Positions 59,061 through 64,000 of a DNA stretch of 64,000 nt are shown piece by piece (position 1 is the stretch's first letter; each line of letters begins with the position of its first letter). The position numbers and the translations under genes were made by a program. Source of the DNA: Nectonema munidae (taxonomy: Eukaryota; Nematomorpha; Nectonematoida; Nectonematidae); NCBI GenBank assembly GCA_030549495.1, contig JAUIRK010000723.1:1-64000 (forward strand), read 5' to 3'. The notes under the pieces were generated by a model, which was given only the letters and a program-made list of their open reading frames with translations, made no database searches and had not been told where the DNA came from.

Positions 59061-59744
59061 TCAAAAAATCGATTAAACGTGTAAATCAATGTCAAATATA
59101 TAAACATAAAAATAACTTATACTTGCAGTATTTCTCTGTAATAAATTTTCTTAATTTCTTTAATAAACCAACTTTAGGTGTTTAATTCACTCAAAATATT
59201 TCATTCTACAGTAACTTATGTAACTCGATAGGACCTCCATCTTTTTGGCTACAAATTCGTTATCGGCTAGTAGTCTCTACGTCATATTATAATTTACAGT
59301 ATGTAATTTTGGTATTCATTCTATGATGATCCTTTCTTGGTAGCTCTTTTTTCATTAGAAATTTATATTCCTCAATGTGTGTTCGAAAATTTTTTTATAA
59401 GGATAAAATTACTTTTTTCCTCTCAGGCCTGAATATTTGTCAACCAATCTCATTTCAAAGGTTTTTATCTGATGAATTATTCGTGATATTCATTGTTCAA
59501 TTACAAAACATTGTCAACGTTCTTAAAAGATGGACAAATTCAATTTAAATTAAAAATATCTTGTAAGTGACTAAATTCTCACATATTGGCATATGTGCCA
59601 TTTTTGATAAATCTGACCTATTCTAAATTTTCAGATTTCCTACCCATCTTGGCTAAATGTTAACTGTAATCCTAGATGATAAGCTATAGATTTAAATATT
59701 TTTCATTTGTAAAAGAGGAACTTCTTTTTCACAGTCAAAATATT

Positions 59745-61200
59745 TTTGAAGACAGTATCTAGAAGTAAACCGCAAATCTGATTCAAGCTTTCAGATATTT
59801 TAAAACCATAAATGCCAAACCTAAGTTCAAAAATGAAACCAGCATCTTCCGTTTGGCATATAAACAGATATTTTATTTAAATTTCAAAAATATTTCTGTA
59901 GACATTAGACGTAAATCGAAATTTGATTGACACTTTCAGATATTTAAAACCTCTAAATGCAAAAAAATGATTTCAGAAATAAAAATTATGATGGTCGAAT
60001 TGGTATAAAAACATATATATCATGTAAAATTAGAGAGAATATTTTGGGATATAGTTTTCACACATAAACCGCAAATTTGATTGACACTAGCAGTAAAACC
60101 TCTAAATGCGAAAACTGTGTTCAGAAATGAAATCATCATGATCTATTTGCTATAAAAATAAATTTTAGAACTAAACGCAAATTTAATTGATACTTATATG
60201 TATTTTCAAATTCAAACTGCAAAAATTGAGTCCATAAATGAAACTAGCATGTTTGATTTGGTATAAAAACATATATTTAATTGTAAAATTTGAATGAATG
60301 TTTTTGGAGACAATTTTTAAAAGTAAACCACAAATTTGATTAACACTTATAGGTATTTTCACATCCTAAATGTAAAAATGAGTTCAGAAATGAAAACAGC
60401 ATGATTGATTTGGTATAAAAACATATATTTCAAGAGAATATTTTTGGAGACAATTTTCCGAAGTAAACCGCAAATTTGATTAATACTTATATGTATTTTC
60501 AAATCCTAAATGTAAAAAATGAGTTCAAAAATGAAAACAGCATGATCGATTTGGTATAAAAATAAATATTTCATGTAAAATTGAGAGAATATTTTTGGAG
60601 ATAGCTTTTAGAAGTAAACCGCAAATTTTGACTGATATTTTAAAACCTCTAAATGTGAAAAATGAGTTCAGAAATGAAAACAGCATGGTTGATTTGGTAT
60701 AAAACATATATTTAATTGTAAAATTTGAATGAATGTTTTTGGAGACAATTTTTAGAAGTAAACCGCAAATTTGATTGACACTTATAGGTATTTTCACATC
60801 CTAAACGTAAAAAATGAGTTCAGAAATGAAACCAGCATAGCCGATTTAGTATAACATATATTTCATTGTAAAATTTGAATGAATGTTTTTGGTGATAATT
60901 TTTAGAAGTAAACCGCAAATTTGATAACACTTATAGGTATTTCCAGATCCTAAACGTAAAAAATTAGTCCAGAAATGAAACCAGCATTGCCGATTTAGTA
61001 TAACACATATATTTTATGTAAAATGTGAAGGAATGTTTTGGGGACAATTTTCATAAGTAAATCGCAAATTTGATTAACACTTATAGGTATTTTCAAATCC
61101 TAAATATAAAAAATGAGTCCAGAAATGAAAACAGCATGACCGATTTAGTATAAAAACATATATTTTATGTAAAATTTGAAGGTATATTTTATTAGATATA
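59745..61200 (-). repeat. Tandem array, family 1 (~150-bp unit) in element B
   Basis: The inverted landmark AAGTAAACCGCAAATTTGAT recurs about every 145-155 bases (near 59765, 60065, 60170 shortened, 60325, 60465, 60615, 60757, 60905, 61055). There are about ten units, somewhat more decayed than in element A. The outermost part leads into ATTTTTGATCAATCAAAATT and the subterminal region shared with A. Confidence 0.88.
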
Positions 61201-62732
61201 TTTTTGATCAATCAAAATTTTGATTGACATTTTCTAAAAAGTAGCCATGATTATTGAAAAAATTAAATATATAAAGTGTTATGCGTTCCAAACTGTATAT
61301 AATTATAAATTTTCAGGGTATTATATAATATAGATCCTAAGTTATAAGGTTAAGTACAGATAATGTCAAAATTTTGCTGAAAAATTTTAATTTTTTATTT
61401 TGATTGGCAGTTTTGGACATGAAGACCATGAAAATGGTTTCAAAAGATGCAGCTAGCGATTCTAGCAAAAGTCACAAAATTTGAAGGGATATGATTCAGC
61501 CAATTTTCTACAATTAATTTTTTAGTGAAGGGGGGGGGGGGCGTTTTACGCTCCCCCAGCACTAATAGGGTTAAAAGCAAGAAAAATAACTTTCCTGTTC
61601 AATATAAACACTATAAAGCATCCTGGATGACTACGATATTTTTTGTGATTGGCTTTCTTTAGACAATAAAATGTAAAAAGAAAAGAGAAAACTTGCTTTG
61701 ATTCTTGACCAGTGTCCTGCGCATCCAAAAAGTGTTAAAACTTCAAATATTAAATTTTTTATCTTGCACCACAACTTCTATATTACAAATAATGGATGCT
61801 GGTATAATACGAAGTTTCAAAGCTCACTATAGAAAAAATTTGATGAAAGAAATTATAGATCGTTTAGATTGTGGTCAGGATTTAAATATGGAAAAGGCTG
61901 CAAAGTCTGTTACAATACTTGATGCACTTTACTTGCTAGAGCAATCATGGAACAGCTTATCAGTTGAAACGATCAAGAATTGTTTCAATAAATGCTTTAG
62001 CTTAAATAATAAAAATATAACATTAAACGAACAGCAGGAAGATATAACAAATAATTCTATAGAAAAAAATGTTCATTTAATTACTGACTTTATTGATTGT
62101 GATGAACTGGAATTCTTTGAAACAACAGAAGAAATTTCGAATAGTGTAGCTTCTGATGAAGGAAGTGAAAAAGAAGAAGTAGAATTCAAAGTATCTCCCT
62201 AGAAGCCTTACAAATGATGGATAAAGTGAACATGTGAAGTGACAACGATTGATTTGAAAAAAGCACACAAGTCTTTTAAAAAATATGTCATTGAGAGCAA
62301 AAATGCGTCAATCTTCAGTTCATGAATACTTTTCATATAAACTCCGTTTTTTCAATAAAATTCCTTTATTTTAAAATTTTTTAATTTTTTGTATTTAATT
62401 AAATAGTTCTTCGATATAAACATATGATAAGGATATATAAGCACCAGTTTGGATAGCCCCTGTCAAGTGCCTATATCAAATATCGACTGTAATTTGTTTT
62501 AATGTGTTAACCAATAGAATCCACAATTATTTAAAATACTATAAAAATAATACGGCACATATCAAAGATATAGCAAGTATACAAAACAGGAATTTTGCTA
62601 GAAAGCGAAATAGCTTTCTATATCTATATCTAGCAACACTGTAAGAAAGGAGAATATATACGCTACCATATTTTATATTAAATAATTCTATACATTTGTG
62701 AAATTATTCGCTATATATTCAAATTATTTTAG

Positions 62733-62879
62733 GCATATGTTTTACTTGGGCAATACCTTATCTTGAAAAAAAATAAAGAAATTTTTATCGATTGGTTTTG
62801 TGAGTTGTGTGGGGCAAATAAAAAACAAGCAAATGATGCATTCGAATGTCTTGCTACCTGGAGTTCATACTATGTATAA
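62733..62879 (+). CDS. baf: Barrier-to-autointegration factor, exon 2
   Basis: Exon 2 encodes residues 42-89 and a TAA stop, giving a complete 89-residue protein, the exact canonical length. It begins AYVLLGQYLILKKNKEIFID (family AY..LGQFL.LKKDE.LF..) and continues WFCELCGANKK, then FECLATW near the C-terminus (family CGA..KQ....F.CL.EWC..F). The CGAN and CL motifs are kept. The final residues SSYYV are unusual where most BAFs end in a C..FL-like form. It was found by searching for the missing half of exon 1; the acceptor ATTTTAG is at 62726-62732. Confidence 0.94.
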   Translation, partial: AYVLLGQYLILKKNKEIFIDWFCELCGANKKQANDAFECLATWSSYYV

Positions 62880-62956
62880 GAAGGCGCCATTATCAACAAT
62901 GTCAATATTATCTTTTATCCAAAAATCTACTATAATGTTCACCGAACATTGTTTTA

Positions 62957-62962
62957 AATAAA
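62957..62962 (+). promoter_or_regulatory. Polyadenylation signal AATAAA of baf
   Basis: Canonical hexamer 78 bases after the baf stop codon, a normal distance for a compact 3' untranslated region. Confidence 0.45.
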
Positions 62963-62969
62963 TTTTTTT

Positions 62970-63650
62970 AATTAACTTGTATATAATTTTTAAAACTTGT
63001 GAACACTCATTTGTGTTACTCCTTTGGAAATTTGAAACTCACAGCGATAGAACTTCAGTATCAAGCTGTTTATATAGTTTTTTTCTTTTAAAATTTTGTC
63101 TGTCATTTAAATGTGTGATTTTTCTGAATTTGTGGCAACTCTTCTGAAAAATGTGCTTTTATTTTGATAAACTCCAAAGAGGCAACAATAACTCAACCGT
63201 GTTCAGAGTGAGTATCTAGCTAAAGGCTCGCGCCCAGAGGCGTAGCTAAGCTGGGGCCTTGCCCCCCCATGTACCTTGGTGTGCCCCCCAAGTACCTTGA
63301 AAATAAAAATTTAACTTTTTATACTTGAATTTCATGGTTAGGGTTAGAATTAGCGTAATAATTTTACCATTATAATTTCTTTGGTTATGTTTTCGATTTT
63401 TTAAACTAGACATTTTCAATGAGATGTTTTCCATTATATTTTTTCGATAAATTTTCTTAATTTTTTTTTACACTTATATACAACAAAAGATTGAAAAAAA
63501 ATTGCTGAATTGATTGTGTTTCCTGACCTTTAATTAACCTTTTAATAGTTATTAACTCATTCTATTTTTTTACATTCCTTTTTCATTTTGTTATATTTTT
63601 ATTTTTAATTGTGTTAGTAAGAGCTACCTTTACTTTAATTTTATTTGTAT
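62970..63650. other. No gene; hAT-like end
   Basis: AT-rich sequence downstream of baf. At 63235-63295, CAGAGGCGTAGCTAAGCTGG followed by alternating C-rich runs (GCCCCCCC) matches hAT-type ends. No partner end was found. GGTTAGGGTTAGAATTAG at 63337-63354 resembles the ends of the 23854-24025 MITE. Confidence 0.45.
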
Positions 63651-63655
63651 CGTAG

Positions 63656-64000
63656 ATTGTCCAACTGCTAAACGTGCTAAGCCGAATGATGCTATTTATA
63701 ATAGTGATTTGGTTACAGCCTTAAAAAATATAGAGGGTCATTATTTAAACAAAATAGTGGAAGTTAGGCGAGTATTTTTTGTATTTTTTTTACTAAGGAA
63801 TCTTATCAGATGTGAAAGATGTTTTCATAGACAAAATGTCTTTATTATTATCGAATTATAAAGCACTCGAAAAACCAGATAAATGTGTCAAAACTTATTC
63901 CAATATAGTTAGTAAGAGAGAGGGACGGCTGAAAGTGTTGATCATATAGTTAATTCTATTAATATCAAAACTAACATTGTCAAGCCTAACAAAGCAAAAA
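63656..64000 (+). pseudogene. Coding-like sequence running off the right edge, unassigned
   Basis: After a possible acceptor (TTTGTATCGTAG), a plus frame reads AKRAKPNDAIYNSDLVTALK, NIEGHYLNKIVEVR, a short T-rich gap, then in another frame DVKDVFIDKMSLLLSNYKAL EKPDKCVKTYSNIVSKRE. A further frame gives TAESVDHIVNSINIKTNIVK. The order and composition suggest a real, frameshifted or spliced protein. It could be a LINE ORF1-like protein or a host gene; I cannot tell, and the window ends before it does. Confidence 0.35.

Larger units (their letters stand above)
57360..61570 (-). mobile_element. TTAA-flanked non-autonomous element B carrying two satellite arrays
   Basis: The element is 4211 bp, flanked by TTAA (57356-57359 and 61571-61574). 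Its left end TCCTATTAGTGCTGGGCAAA corresponds to the inverted right end of element A, and its right end corresponds to the left end of A, so B lies in the opposite orientation. It has the same GC-rich subterminal hairpins. Family 2 is expanded here (57485-59060) and family 1 spans about 59745-61200. The unique centre (about 59100-59740) is shared with A (about 14900-15390). No transposase is encoded. The first terminal base has changed from C to T. Confidence 0.88.
56692..62202 (+). mobile_element. Tigger/pogo transposon relic inside the baf intron, split by element B
   Basis: Left part: MFSKRENFSFDFKLKVAREI, then VSDIAKKYQISHTNL (psq-type HTH); then EEWWNFFVTDIL, VVYNADETGVYYRTTPSGTL (first catalytic Asp, NADETG) and MTDTEKLPLLVIGRFQSPRC F, which ends at the TTAA where element B inserted. 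Right part, from 61571: NNFPVQYKHYKASWMTT, LALILDQCPAHPK (second Asp, D.CPAH), then, in the 165-codon frame 61705-62202, TTTSILQIMDAGIIRSFKAH YRKN (third block, PMD.G.I..FK..YR, with Asp retained). Several frame breaks. Terminal repeats were not identified. Confidence 0.87.
55465..62732 (+). other. baf intron, 7268 bp, filled by nested transposons
   Basis: Donor GTATTA at 55465 and acceptor ATTATTTTAG ending at 62732 join residues 41 and 42 in phase 0. The intron contains the Tigger relic (about 56692-62202), itself split by the TTAA-flanked satellite element B (57360-61570). Around 56475-56522 there is a GTGTGT/GTGAGTGA-rich microsatellite. Both exons are intact, so the insertions appear tolerated. 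Confidence 0.88.

Noticed and set aside
12423-61570. CRISPR-like interpretation of the 150-bp repeats
   Set aside because: Units are contiguous tandem repeats without alternating unique spacers, and the setting is eukaryotic.

Overview
The window looks like nuclear DNA of an AT-rich invertebrate metazoan. Reasons: a spliced gene for the metazoan chromatin protein BAF, a rhodopsin-like receptor gene, tRNA-derived SINEs, LINE tails, and many eukaryotic DNA transposons (hAT, pogo/Tigger, piggyBac, Tc1-like). I cannot name the species. No bacterial operons, rRNA genes, CRISPR arrays or convincing functional tRNA genes were seen. Most long reading frames are shadows or transposon relics.

Layout. 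1-4.7 kb: no gene recognised. 4.7-8.2 kb: a Tc1-like fragment and a Tigger relic with both ends, both on the minus strand. 8.9-9.1 kb: SINE. 10.1-10.7 kb: decayed coding-like stretch. 11.5-19.3 kb: a nest in which an hAT transposon carries two later insertions. One is a TTAA-flanked element filled with ~150-bp tandem repeats. The other is a DDE transposon of a family I cannot name, with clear terminal inverted repeats and target duplication. 19.6-21.1 kb: another hAT relic and a SINE. 22.0-22.9 kb: an intact seven-transmembrane receptor gene. 23.8-28.5 kb: a palindromic MITE, a structured retroposon and a LINE tail. 30.6-32.3 kb: an hAT with both ends. 32.4-35.7 kb: a duplicated ~1-kb segment carrying three candidate exons per copy. 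35.8-36.2 kb: a MITE with an 8-bp target duplication. 37.4-37.7 kb: a candidate secreted protein. 38.6-39.5 kb: LINE reverse transcriptase relic. 42.7-43.1 kb: hAT. 45.3 kb: second copy of the structured retroposon. 46.1-47.2 kb: piggyBac relic. 48.5-50.8 kb: Ty3/gypsy fossil. 50.8-51.3 kb: hAT tail. 51.8-53.5 kb: piggyBac relic.

55.3-62.9 kb: the best-supported host gene, baf. Two exons encode exactly 89 residues, the canonical BAF length. They are separated by a ~7.3-kb intron holding a Tigger relic, which is itself split by the second TTAA-flanked satellite-bearing element, inverted relative to the first.

The main discovery candidate is this pair of TTAA-flanked elements (12423-15808 and 57360-61570). 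They share termini, a central block and two unrelated ~150-bp tandem-repeat families, and the families have expanded to different extents in the two copies. They look like non-autonomous piggyBac-superfamily transposons that carry and disperse satellite DNA. All family calls come from recognising motifs by eye; no database search was possible.
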